A stretch of 64,000 nt of DNA. Origin: Viridibacterium sp035456105. Lineage in GTDB: Bacteria > Pseudomonadota > Gammaproteobacteria > Burkholderiales > Rhodocyclaceae. The DNA lies in the NCBI GenBank assembly GCA_035456105.1, contig DATIDV010000041.1, positions 42,855-106,854 of the forward strand, read 5' to 3'. Below the pieces are notes generated by a model, which was not told where the DNA came from, did no database searches, and saw nothing but the letters and a program-made list of their open reading frames with translations. The translations under genes were made by a program, and so were the position numbers. Position 1 is the first letter of the stretch. The number at the start of each line of letters is the position of its first letter. Positions 35,725 through 44,155 of the stretch are shown here, piece after piece.

Positions 35725-35994
35725 TCAGCTGTCGCCGCCGCCATCGCCGCCATCTCCACCTCCGCCATCTCCACCGTCGCCGCCATCTCCTCCGCCGTCA
35801 CCGTCGCCTCCTCCGCCGTCGCCTCCACCATCTCCGCCATCGCCATCACCTCCATCGTCAGCGAGAGCGAAGCCTTTTCTTCCAAAGAGCTGATTGCGGC
35901 GAACGCCACGAATGTTCAGTGCAAGCGACCAGTTTGTCGGCGCATCCTCTTCTGAGGTTTCGTTAGGTTCATTCACTTCAGAATTCTTGCTCAT
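35725..35994 (-). CDS. Small protein with a 43-residue Gly/Asp tail
   Basis: An 89-residue product. ATG 35994 is preceded by GGAGGG with seven bases between, a near-ideal ribosome site, and a strong terminator follows, so this is very probably a real gene despite low complexity. Residues 1-45 are mixed (acidic MSKNSEVNEPNETSEEDAP, then NWSLALNIRGVRRNQLFGRK and GFALA). Residues 46-88 are only Gly and Asp (29 Gly, 14 Asp), ending in Ser. There is no signal peptide. The two-part layout resembles a leader plus core, but no maturation enzyme is recognised nearby. It lies between two paralogous pseudoproteases. Function unknown. Confidence 0.75.
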   Translation of the reverse strand: MSKNSEVNEPNETSEEDAPTNWSLALNIRGVRRNQLFGRKGFALADDGGDGDGGDGGGDGGGGDGDGGGDGGDGGDGGGGDGGDGGGDS

Positions 35995-36117
35995 TGGTAT
36001 TCCCTCCATAAGAGAAACAACAGGTGCCATTTACGGGCAGTTCTTCGATTACCCTATTTACATACTACAGCCGATAAGGCTGACGGGTGTTTTTTCCACG
36101 ACCCAGCGGGGCAAGAT

Positions 36118-37902
36118 TCAGTTTTCGAGGAAGCCCGATTCGTCGTTTCTTGTCGGCAGCTGGCTGCTGTGCGAAATCCGCTTGTTCGCATCCTTGCTCC
36201 AGACCACTTCGTTATTGACTGCGTATAGCCAGCACGGGGCATCAATGCGCGCGCAATGCGCCAATGCATCATGCATGGCGGTCGGGCCTATCCAGTACAG
36301 ACCCTTGCCATCCTGCGTAATCAGAAAGGCTCGCGGTGAGGGTTTCTCCAGGAAGGCCTGATATATGGGCAGCCTGTCGGCCGAGAGTGGCACGGCTGTC
36401 AGATCATTGATTTCGGCAAATCCTGTGCCTTTGGGTTGGCCAAGCAGTTCGCTTGACTTGCGGTTCGCAATGGACTGTGGCTGATCGAGCGCTGTCGCCG
36501 GATTCCAGACCACCTTGTCGTCGACCGCATAGAGGTAGCACGGGCCGCGCGCGAATACTGAGCAGTGTTCAAGAGCGTCGGCCGCTGCGTTCGTGCCGAA
36601 CTTGAGGGACCAAGCGCCACGCCCTGTCTTGGCTGGGCCAAGGGCAAATGCACGTGGCCGTAGCGGGCTATCCAGAAACCGCTGGTAAGCCGCTATTCCC
36701 TCGTTGTCGATGAATGGAAGATTCGTAAACATACGCAGGCGCGGGTCATCCTTGGCGGCTTGGGCGTTGTGCTCGCTGTCGTTTTGAGGAAGGGCGGAGC
36801 CTGCGCGGAAATCTGTTTCTGAAAACGCCAGGGAGAAAAGACGATCCGGTATCTGTCGTTCGCCGGCCTGCGCTTGACGAAGGATGTCATTACTCACTAC
36901 CTGAATTTGCACGCCACGGGAGGGGGAGAGAGGATGCCGCGCAGAAAAGCTGTCCTTGCCGTGGCTCGCGGGAATGCTGGCGATACGTCTCCAGACGTTT
37001 CGGGCTCGCATGATATCGAAGTGTGCTGCGATGAGCAGGTAGGCTCCCAGATAGTCAGCCGCTTCTTCGTCTGCCGAAGAAAATCGCTCCGGCGTTTTGC
37101 TGGTCGAGTGGCTGGACCTGGATGCACGGGCAAAACGCAGTTGGTCATGGATGAGTTCATTGGCGATCAGATAGGCCAGTTCGTCATCATTGGCTACGAA
37201 TCGCAGAACGCCCTGGCTCAGATGCAAAACGCCTGAATCAACTTGCGCGACTAGATTGCTTGTTCTCAGAAACTGAAGCCGTACGTCACAAACAAGCTGC
37301 GGTAGCGTCTTGAGCGATACCTTGAGGTCGCCCCGCTGAACCTCCACTTCAACGGCTTCATTCAGTATGAAGGTGCTTGTCGGGCGATTCAGCGTCCAGC
37401 CGGGCGATGGTCGTTTTCCGGTCGCCCGATCAGTCATCTGTAGCAGGACGTCGCCTGGCTGAATACCTGCTTTCGCCGCGGGGCTATCCAAGGCGATATT
37501 CAGGAAGCGAGGCAACTTGCTGGTGGGTGATGGCGGCTGATCCGCAAAGCCTTCACGCAAGTCTTGCGGAAGGGCCTCCATCGCAAACGGGGGGATTCCC
37601 AAACTGAATTTTCGTTGTTGAACGCAATACGGCGCACCTGCCTTGATCACCGCATAGGTCACTCTTTCGGCACGTTGCAGATCGGCGAGGTAGGCGTCGG
37701 TTGCAAACTGCTGTTGCGCGCGCGCTTCGCCGGCGAGTTGTTCGTAGTCTGGTGTGGGCTGGCCCGCCGCGCTGGCGATACGGTCGGAGAGGCCCGTAGC
37801 GGACACTATCGCGCACGCTACGAAACGAAGTAGCCAGAGCCTTTTGGCAAGGGTGGCCACCTGTCGTGTCGTGTTGCCGATTCGTGGCATGCGTCTATTC
37901 AC
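36118..37902 (-). CDS. Exported M48-like pseudoprotease with PDZ and two YAVDD repeats
   Basis: A 594-residue paralogue of the protein at 33379-35451. It starts at GTG 37902 or ATG 37890 (MPRIGNTTRQ); the hydrophobic stretch LWLLRFVACAIVSATGL indicates export. The PDZ part is clear (DSPAAKAGIQPGDVLLQMTDRATGK, 139-163). The zinc helix reads ELAYLIANELIHDQL: HEXXH has become NELIH (248-252), so the Glu and second His remain but the first His is Asn. ExxAD is kept at 279-283. Two C-terminal repeats carry YAVDD at 458 and YAVNN at 560. The C-terminus (NDESGFLEN) echoes the paralogue (SDESQFLK). The Gly/Asp gene lies 123 bases downstream. Confidence 0.75.
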   Translation of the reverse strand: MNRRMPRIGNTTRQVATLAKRLWLLRFVACAIVSATGLSDRIASAAGQPTPDYEQLAGEARAQQQFATDAYLADLQRAERVTYAVIKAGAPYCVQQRKFSLGIPPFAMEALPQDLREGFADQPPSPTSKLPRFLNIALDSPAAKAGIQPGDVLLQMTDRATGKRPSPGWTLNRPTSTFILNEAVEVEVQRGDLKVSLKTLPQLVCDVRLQFLRTSNLVAQVDSGVLHLSQGVLRFVANDDELAYLIANELIHDQLRFARASRSSHSTSKTPERFSSADEEAADYLGAYLLIAAHFDIMRARNVWRRIASIPASHGKDSFSARHPLSPSRGVQIQVVSNDILRQAQAGERQIPDRLFSLAFSETDFRAGSALPQNDSEHNAQAAKDDPRLRMFTNLPFIDNEGIAAYQRFLDSPLRPRAFALGPAKTGRGAWSLKFGTNAAADALEHCSVFARGPCYLYAVDDKVVWNPATALDQPQSIANRKSSELLGQPKGTGFAEINDLTAVPLSADRLPIYQAFLEKPSPRAFLITQDGKGLYWIGPTAMHDALAHCARIDAPCWLYAVNNEVVWSKDANKRISHSSQLPTRNDESGFLEN

Positions 37903-38112
37903 AGGCTGTACTCAAGGCGTCTCTGATGCGTGGAGTGCATGCAGAGTTCGCGCGGGCAACGTGAGTAATGGGCGCGCCGCCACTCCTGCGTTGCCTTGGG
38001 GCGACCGCGATCATGGCCGAAGTGCGGCCGCGCAATACTGGCGCGATCTTGTCACGCGGTCTGGGGATCGACAAGCGTGACCAAAGGGCGGTTTTCCCCT
38101 GAGTTTCGCGGT

Positions 38113-38769
38113 TCAGTTGCTCGCGACTTCGCCTTTGGCGTGCAACACGCTTTGCACCAGCTCGGCGAGCGAGTCCGCTTCCATCTTTTCCATGACGCGG
38201 GCACGGTGCACTTCCACCGTTTTGATCGAGATGCCCAACTCGTCGGCGATTTGCTTGTTGAGGCGGCCGGCGACGATCAGCTCCAGCACCTCGCGTTCGC
38301 GTGGTGTGAGTTGTTCGATATGGCGCAAGGCGTCCGCGCCCTGGCGGCGATGCTGGTGCTGGGTGCGGTCGCGTGCGAGGCATTGCTCGATGAGGTTGAG
38401 CATGTCCTGGTCATGGAAGGGTTTTTCGATGAAGTCGAAAGCGCCTTTCTTCAACGCGGTGACGGCCATCGGCACGTCGCCATGGCCGGTAATGAAGATC
38501 ACGGGCAGGGTCGAGTGCTGGCTATTGAGCTTCTCGTGCAGCTCGAGCCCACTCATGCCCGGCATGCGAATGTCGAGGATCAGGCAGCCGCGCAGGGTGG
38601 GCGTCCACACCTCGAGGAAGGCTTCGGCGGAGGGATAGGAGGCGACCTTGAGGCCGGTGGATTCAAGGAGCCAGACGAGGGAGTCGCGCAGCGCATCGTC
38701 ATCGTCGATGATGTGCACGAGTTGATCGGCAGACTGGCTTTCAGGAGACGGTGACGGATTGAGGCTCAA
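38113..38769 (-). CDS. FixJ/NarL-type response regulator
   Basis: A 218-residue two-component regulator. Receiver motifs are HIIDDDDALRDSL, the phosphorylation site Asp66 in LILDIRMPGMSG, ITGHGDVPMA and the lysine in FIEKPF. The C-terminal LuxR-type helix-turn-helix is LTPREREVLELIVAGRLNKQIADELGISIKTVEVHRARVMEKM. I choose TTG 38769 because GGAG lies seven bases upstream and the sequence then reads MSLNPSPSPESQ; it overlaps the kinase gene end by 29 bases, implying coupling. Longer starts lie deep in the kinase. It is probably the partner of the adjacent PAS kinase. Confidence 0.9.
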   Translation of the reverse strand: MSLNPSPSPESQSADQLVHIIDDDDALRDSLVWLLESTGLKVASYPSAEAFLEVWTPTLRGCLILDIRMPGMSGLELHEKLNSQHSTLPVIFITGHGDVPMAVTALKKGAFDFIEKPFHDQDMLNLIEQCLARDRTQHQHRRQGADALRHIEQLTPREREVLELIVAGRLNKQIADELGISIKTVEVHRARVMEKMEADSLAELVQSVLHAKGEVASN

Positions 38770-40885
38770 GGCTGTTCTCCAGAGGCAAAGTGAATTTGAA
38801 GATACTCCCACCCATGGGGTTTGGGTCAACCCACAAGCGGCCATTGTGAAATTCGATGATGGAACGACAGATATTCAGGCCCATGCCCATGCCTTCGGCT
38901 TTGGTGCTGAAGAAGGCAGAGAAGAGTTTCTCGCGGTCTGTCTCGCCGATGCCGTGACCCAGGTCGGTGACCGAGACTTCGATCAAGTCATCGAGCTGGC
39001 GCGCCGCGACGACGACTACGCGGCGCTCCGGCGGCTGGCCGATCTCCGCCTCGGCAGCATTCTTGACGAGGTTGAGCAGAACCTGTTCGATCATGATGCG
39101 ATCGGCATAGACACTGGGCAAGCCCGGCGCGATGTGCGATTCGATCTTGATGCCAAGGCGTTGTGCTTCGATTTCAGCAATGCCCAGCGCATCCTCTGCG
39201 ATTTCCGTCAGGGCTACGTCATTGCGTTTGGGCTCGCTCTTACGCACGAAGTCGCGCACGCGGCGTACGATGTGGCCGGCCCGTGCCGCCTGAGCGTTGG
39301 CTTTCTCCATGGCGTTGAGAATATCGTCATGCTTGTACTCGCCACTCTTTAGGCGATTGACGCAGCCCTTGGCGTAGTTGGCGATGGCAGACAGAGGCTG
39401 GTTCAGTTCGTGGGCCAGGGTCGAGGCCATCTCACCCATGGTGATCAGGCGTGAGGTGCGAGCCAGTCGTGCTTCCTGTTCGCGATTGAGTTCTTCGACG
39501 TGCTTCAGTTCGGAGATGTCGGTAGCCACGGCGAGGCGCACGACGCGACCGTCGACCCACAGCGTGGCGCGCTCGCGCAAGTGGAACCAGTGGCCGGTGA
39601 TGGGGTGCTGCAGCTCGCCGTCGAAGAGTTCTCGCGGCAATTGAGCCGGATCGAGATTGCGCGGATCGACGAGGTAGTCGCCCATTTCCGGCCGCGGAAT
39701 GGCGAGACCGTCGTGACCTACCAGGGCGCTGCTACCGTCGCGACGCAGGAAAGCGCGGTTGGCATACAGCACTTCATCGTCGGCCGCATCGACCACGTAG
39801 ACAGCGGCGTCCAGACCATCCAGCACGGCGGTGAAACGTTCGTAGGCAGCTTCGAGGTCGCCGCGAACACGTCGTGATTCAGTGATGTCGGTCAGTGCCG
39901 ACATCCAGCCTGTCTGCACACCGTTGGCATCGACAAGAGGTGATTCGTGCAGGCGCACGTCCAGCGTGCTTCCGTCCGGGCGCTGGATGCGCGCGTCAAA
40001 ACCTTCTTTCGGCGCCTTGCCGGACAGGCACAGCGCAAGGTTGTGCCAGTTGGTGGCGTACTCGTTTTCCGGCCAGTAGGCGAATGGAGGCTCAGAGCCC
40101 ACCAGTTCCTCGGTTTTGCGACCAGTGATTTCGCAGAACGCATGGTTGACGTAGATCGTGCGGCCGCGCAGGTCGATGGCGCGCAAGCCAGTGGAGACGG
40201 ACTCTTCCATGGCCTTGCGAAAGGCTGTCTCGGCACGCAACGCGTCTTCCGAAACCCGGCGATCCGACACATCGTGGGCGACGGCAAATACTAGCCGATC
40301 GTCCTTCACGGGGTTGGCGCTCCATGACAGCCATTTGTAGCTGCCGTCACCACAGCGGCAGCGCACCTCGAAATTGCAGGCCTTGCCTTCGGCGAGGCTC
40401 GCCAGGGCCGTCAGCACAATGTGCACGTCGTCGGGGTGAATCAGGTCTGTGATGGTTTTTTCTGGCAGGTGGTCGGGGCGCTGCCCCAAAACATTCAGAA
40501 AGGCCGGATTGGCGCGCTTGACCGTGCCGTCCATGCCGAGCACGCACAGCAGGTCGAGCGACAAGGCAAAGATCTGGTCGCGCTCGCCGGCGATGATCTC
40601 CATGCGCTGGTGCTGCTCGCGTGCCGTCCACAGACTCCAGGAGGCGACGGCGAGCAGGGCGACGATGAGCAGGGTGGACAAGGCATCGACGCTGGTCGCT
40701 GCCGGGTTACCAATGGAGCGATTGGCGATCCAGATGAGCCCTATGAGGGTTGCGATGCCGATGATGACCAGCGCGAAGGAGGGCGCGCGGGCCTCACGTG
40801 GTGACGACGCTGAGGTGTGCGGATCCATGGGGGCCAGACTTTCGACGGTGCTTGATTGTCTGTGCTGCATCTGCGCGGACGGCAT
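38741..40885 (-). CDS. Membrane PAS-domain sensor histidine kinase
   Basis: A 714-residue kinase. Two membrane helices (about 37-55 and 68-86) are followed by three PAS domains (about 100-210, 220-340 and 350-460). HisKA has the phospho-acceptor His492 in STLAHELNQPLSAIANYAKG. The ATPase domain carries LLNLVKNAAEA, VTDLGHGI and GMGMGLNICRSII. The HELNQPL form is typical of FixL/TodS-like kinases. It is co-transcribed with the FixJ-type regulator and divergent from aceE, an arrangement seen in betaproteobacteria. Control of pyruvate dehydrogenase is therefore plausible but not shown. Confidence 0.92.
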   Translation of the reverse strand: MPSAQMQHRQSSTVESLAPMDPHTSASSPREARAPSFALVIIGIATLIGLIWIANRSIGNPAATSVDALSTLLIVALLAVASWSLWTAREQHQRMEIIAGERDQIFALSLDLLCVLGMDGTVKRANPAFLNVLGQRPDHLPEKTITDLIHPDDVHIVLTALASLAEGKACNFEVRCRCGDGSYKWLSWSANPVKDDRLVFAVAHDVSDRRVSEDALRAETAFRKAMEESVSTGLRAIDLRGRTIYVNHAFCEITGRKTEELVGSEPPFAYWPENEYATNWHNLALCLSGKAPKEGFDARIQRPDGSTLDVRLHESPLVDANGVQTGWMSALTDITESRRVRGDLEAAYERFTAVLDGLDAAVYVVDAADDEVLYANRAFLRRDGSSALVGHDGLAIPRPEMGDYLVDPRNLDPAQLPRELFDGELQHPITGHWFHLRERATLWVDGRVVRLAVATDISELKHVEELNREQEARLARTSRLITMGEMASTLAHELNQPLSAIANYAKGCVNRLKSGEYKHDDILNAMEKANAQAARAGHIVRRVRDFVRKSEPKRNDVALTEIAEDALGIAEIEAQRLGIKIESHIAPGLPSVYADRIMIEQVLLNLVKNAAEAEIGQPPERRVVVVAARQLDDLIEVSVTDLGHGIGETDREKLFSAFFSTKAEGMGMGLNICRSIIEFHNGRLWVDPNPMGGSIFKFTLPLENSLEPQSVTVS

Positions 40886-41010
40886 TGGGTCAAACCCTCA
40901 CGATACAACATGGTAATCACGCCGCATCTACTTTCGGTATGCATGCGGGGAATTCATAAGAGCGCAATGCGATCAAGGCAGCTACGCTCTAGTTTGACCT
41001 TCTTATTGCA

Positions 41011-41027
41011 ATGTTGCGTTGCAACAT
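41011..41027. promoter_or_regulatory. Perfect palindrome ATGTTGC-GTT-GCAACAT upstream of aceE
   Basis: Seven-base perfect arms around a 3-base centre (41011-41017 and 41021-41027). It lies about 57 bases upstream of the proposed aceE -35 box. That -35 region itself (TTGTTGCATA) contains another TGTTGC half-site. The 15-base core TGTTGC-N3-GCAACA recurs upstream of the thiolase gene at 52115-52129. Likely an operator; the binding protein is unknown. Confidence 0.6.
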
Positions 41028-41083
41028 ATTGTTTTCTAAAAGAAAAGATCAAAATGCCTGATTGATCCATAGGCGCTTTTTTG

Positions 41084-41112
41084 TTGCATAGCGTGGGGTC
41101 GTGTTTTATATT
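41084..41112 (+). promoter_or_regulatory. Candidate sigma-70 promoter of aceE
   Basis: TTGCAT at 41084-41089 and TATATT at 41107-41112, separated by 17 bases. Each box differs from consensus at one or two positions. It is correctly oriented towards aceE and lies downstream of the palindrome at 41011-41027. Confidence 0.5.
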
Positions 41113-41385
41113 GTGAAATCGCTGTGTTCTGACAGCAGGTAGAAGAGTTGACGGATGTAACGAGTTCGGCCGACGGGCGGTGGCAAAAGCCTGAGCGGCC
41201 GAATTTGTGTGTCCGGGCCAGAGGAATTCGCAAGTCCTGTGTGTCTGTTGGCAGATATAGACATGACACGCAATCAGGTAGTGCCCCTGTCCGGTTCGCG
41301 TGACCCGCAGCCGACGACAACCGCAAACCGTTCGTGATACCCCCATCGGAACGGTTTGATCAACGCCCATAAGAGGAGAAGCAAG

Positions 41386-44058
41386 ATGGCAGAGATGCCC
41401 CACGTGCTCCTGCAGTCCGATCCGGACGCGCGCGAGACACAGGAATGGCTGGAAGCCCTGAACGCAGTGATCGCACAGGAAGGGCCCGACCGGGCGCACT
41501 ACCTGATCGAGCGCCTCATCGAGGCGGCACGCGAAGATGGTATTGATCTGCCGTACAGCGCGACCACTGCCTACCTCAACACGATTCCGTCCGACCAGCA
41601 GCCCAAGTATCCGGGCGACCCGGCCATCGAGGAGCGTATCCAGGCCTACCTGCGCTGGAACGCCATGGCCATGGTGGTGCGTGCCAACAAGCACACCAAT
41701 GTCGGCGGTCACATTGCTTCCTACGCCTCGTCAGCGACTCTCTATGACGTAGGCTTCAACTGGTTCTGGAACGCGCCGCACAGCGAGCATGGCGGCGATC
41801 TGATCTTCTTCCAAGGCCACTCGATTCCCGGTGTCTACGCGCGTGCTTTCCTGCTCGGTCGTCTGACCGAAGAACAACTCGACAACTTCCGTCAGGAAGC
41901 TGGCGGCAAGGGCTTGTCGTCCTACCCGCACCCGTGGCTGATGCCTGACTTCTGGCAGTTCCCGACCGTGTCGATGGGGCTGGCACCGTTGCAAGCCATC
42001 TATCAGGCGCGCTTCATGAAGTACCTGCAGGCACGTGGCCTGGCGAAGACCGACAACCGCAAGGTCTGGGCCTTCATGGGCGACGGTGAAATGGACGAAG
42101 TCGAATCGCGTGGCGCGATCGGTGTGGGTGGTCGCGAGAAGCTCGACAACCTCGTCTTCATCATCAACTGTAACCTGCAGCGTCTCGACGGTCCGGTGCG
42201 CGGCAATGGCAAGATCATCCAGGAACTCGAATCCGAATTCCGCGGGGCCGGCTGGAACGTCATCAAGCTGATCTGGGGTACGCATTGGGATGCGCTGTTC
42301 GCACGCGACACCCAAGGCCTCATGAAGAAGCGCATGCTCGAACTGGTCGATGGCGATTACCAGACCTTCAAGGCGAAGGACGGCGCCTACGTTCGCGCAA
42401 ACTTCTTCAATACGCCTGAACTGCAGGCGCTGGTTGCCGATTGGACGGACGATGATATCTGGCGTCTGAATCGTGGCGGCCATGACATGTTCAAGATCTA
42501 TACGGCATACAAGGCTGCGACCGAGCACAAGGGCCAGCCGACACTGATTCTGGCGAAGACCATCAAGGGCTTCGGCATGGGCGAGTCGGGCGAAGCGCAG
42601 AACACCAGCCACCAGACCAAGAAAATGTCGGGGGACGCGCTGCGTTCGATGCGCGACCGCTTCGCGATCCCGGTTGCGGACGACAAGCTCGCCGAGATGC
42701 CTTTCATCAAATTCGCAGAGGGCTCGCCTGAGCTCGAATACATGCGCAAGCGTCGCATGGATCTCGGCGGCTATCTGCCAGCGCGTCGCATGAAGAGCGA
42801 CAGCCTGCCTGTGCCCGCGCTGTCTGCTTTCGACGCCTTGCTCAAAGCGTCTGGCGAAGGCCGCGAAATTTCGACGACGCAAGCCATCGTGCGCATGTTC
42901 AACATCCTGCTCAAGGACAAGGCAATCGGTAAGCACGTGGTGCCTATCGTGGTCGATGAGTCGCGCACCTTCGGTATGGAAGGCATGTTCCGCCAGTACG
43001 GCATCTGGAACCAGCAAGGTCAGCAGTACGTTCCGCAGGATCATGACCAGCTCATGTTCTACAAGGAAACGGTTGACGGCCAGATCATGCAGGACGGTAT
43101 CAACGAAGCCGGTGCGATGGCTGACTGGATCGCCGCCGCAACGAGTTACTCGGTGCACGGCGTGCCGATGATTCCGTTCTACATCTTCTACTCGATGTTC
43201 GGTCTGCAGCGCACGATGGACCTGTGCTGGGCGGCTGGCGACTCGCGCGCTCGCGGCTTCCTGATCGGCGGTACGGCAGGTCGCACCACGCTGAACGGTG
43301 AAGGCTTGCAGCACGAAGATGGTCACTCGCACGTGCTGGCCCATACGATTCCTAACTGCGTGTCATACGATCCGACCTTCTCGTTTGAAGCCGCTGTGAT
43401 CTTTCAGGACGGTCTGCGCCGCATGTATGCGGAACAGGAGGATGTGTATTACTACATCACCGTCATGAACGAGAACTACGAGCATCCAGAGATGCCTGCC
43501 GGTGCAGAAGCCGACATCATCAAGGGTCTCTACAAACTCAAGGATGGCGCCAAGTCGAAGGGCCCGCGCGTGCAGCTCGTCGGTTCCGGAACGATCTTCC
43601 GCGAAGTCATCGCAGCAGCCGAACTGCTCAAGAGCGACTGGGGTGTCGAGGCTGACATCTGGGGAGCACCGAGCTTTAACGAATTGGCGCGTGACGGTCA
43701 GGACGTGCAGCGTTGGAACATGCTGCATCCTTTGGAAGAAAAGCGCGTCTCGCATGTCGAGGCCAAGTTCAAGGGCTCGCAAGGCCCGGTCATCGTCGCC
43801 ACCGACTACATCCGTCTGTATGCCGAACAGATTCGTCCGTTCGTGCCGAACAAGTACGTCGTGCTCGGCACCGATGGTTTTGGTCGCTCGGATACACGTG
43901 AAGCGCTGCGTAATCACTTCGAAGTCGATCGTCGCTGGGTCGTTGTCGCGGCGCTGTCGGCCCTGGCTGAAGAAGGCAAGGTTGACCGTGAAAAAGTGGC
44001 TGCCGCGCTCGTCAAGTACGAGCTCGATCCAAACAAGCCGAATCCCATGACTGTGTGA
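41386..44058 (+). CDS. aceE: Pyruvate dehydrogenase E1 component, homodimeric type
   Basis: AceE decarboxylates pyruvate with thiamine diphosphate and loads the acetyl group onto E2. The ATG at 41386 (MAEMPHVLLQ) follows AGGAG by eight bases and gives 890 residues, the length of the homodimeric E1. Landmarks are NVGGHIASYASSATLYDVGFNWFW, the ThDP motif GDGEMDEVESRGAI ending in NCNLQ, and the second-half segment VPIVVDESRTFGMEGMFRQYG. Histidines of the active site lie in PHSEHGGD. It heads the pdh operon with aceF, a BPH-like gene and lpd. Confidence 0.98.
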   Translation: MAEMPHVLLQSDPDARETQEWLEALNAVIAQEGPDRAHYLIERLIEAAREDGIDLPYSATTAYLNTIPSDQQPKYPGDPAIEERIQAYLRWNAMAMVVRANKHTNVGGHIASYASSATLYDVGFNWFWNAPHSEHGGDLIFFQGHSIPGVYARAFLLGRLTEEQLDNFRQEAGGKGLSSYPHPWLMPDFWQFPTVSMGLAPLQAIYQARFMKYLQARGLAKTDNRKVWAFMGDGEMDEVESRGAIGVGGREKLDNLVFIINCNLQRLDGPVRGNGKIIQELESEFRGAGWNVIKLIWGTHWDALFARDTQGLMKKRMLELVDGDYQTFKAKDGAYVRANFFNTPELQALVADWTDDDIWRLNRGGHDMFKIYTAYKAATEHKGQPTLILAKTIKGFGMGESGEAQNTSHQTKKMSGDALRSMRDRFAIPVADDKLAEMPFIKFAEGSPELEYMRKRRMDLGGYLPARRMKSDSLPVPALSAFDALLKASGEGREISTTQAIVRMFNILLKDKAIGKHVVPIVVDESRTFGMEGMFRQYGIWNQQGQQYVPQDHDQLMFYKETVDGQIMQDGINEAGAMADWIAAATSYSVHGVPMIPFYIFYSMFGLQRTMDLCWAAGDSRARGFLIGGTAGRTTLNGEGLQHEDGHSHVLAHTIPNCVSYDPTFSFEAAVIFQDGLRRMYAEQEDVYYYITVMNENYEHPEMPAGAEADIIKGLYKLKDGAKSKGPRVQLVGSGTIFREVIAAAELLKSDWGVEADIWGAPSFNELARDGQDVQRWNMLHPLEEKRVSHVEAKFKGSQGPVIVATDYIRLYAEQIRPFVPNKYVVLGTDGFGRSDTREALRNHFEVDRRWVVVAALSALAEEGKVDREKVAAALVKYELDPNKPNPMTV

Positions 44059-44144
44059 TGAGTGATGAGGGAGGAGTGATGAGTACGGTAGGCGCAGCCG
44101 ACCGGAAATTTCAACTCCTCACTCCTGACTCCTGACTCCTCACT
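44056..44144. repeat. GAGGAGT-type inverted repeats between aceE and aceF
   Basis: The gap between aceE and aceF holds copies of a GAGTGAGGAGT-like unit on the left (about 44056-44084) and its complement ACTCCTCACTCCT on the right (about 44113-44144). Together they can form an imperfect long hairpin around a 28-base centre. Similar units follow aceF at 45819-45902. Confidence 0.7.
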
Positions 44145-44155
44145 AGGAATAAAAA

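Larger units (their letters stand above)
40886..41385. other. Divergent control region between PAS kinase and aceE
   Basis: Five hundred bases without a credible gene. It contains the palindrome at 41011-41027 and a sigma-70-like promoter at 41084-41112 facing aceE. If that promoter is used, the aceE leader would be about 265 bases long. That leader includes no obvious terminator or known riboswitch. The region also carries the kinase promoter on the other strand, not assigned. Confidence 0.6.

Noticed and set aside
35725..35994. Gly/Asp tail as RTX calcium-binding repeats
   Set aside because: The tail has only Gly and Asp and lacks the GGxGxDxUx pattern with a hydrophobic residue.
33379..37902. 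A complete modified-peptide (RiPP) gene cluster
   Set aside because: No cyclase, radical SAM, YcaO, dehydratase or dedicated exporter is present; only the precursor-like shape supports it.
41054..41082. Terminator-like GCCT...AGGC followed by T-run upstream of aceE
   Set aside because: The stem is only about four base pairs and overlaps the candidate -35 region; not convincing.
41731..43344. Long open frame antisense to aceE
   Set aside because: Shadow of aceE; composition is not protein-like.
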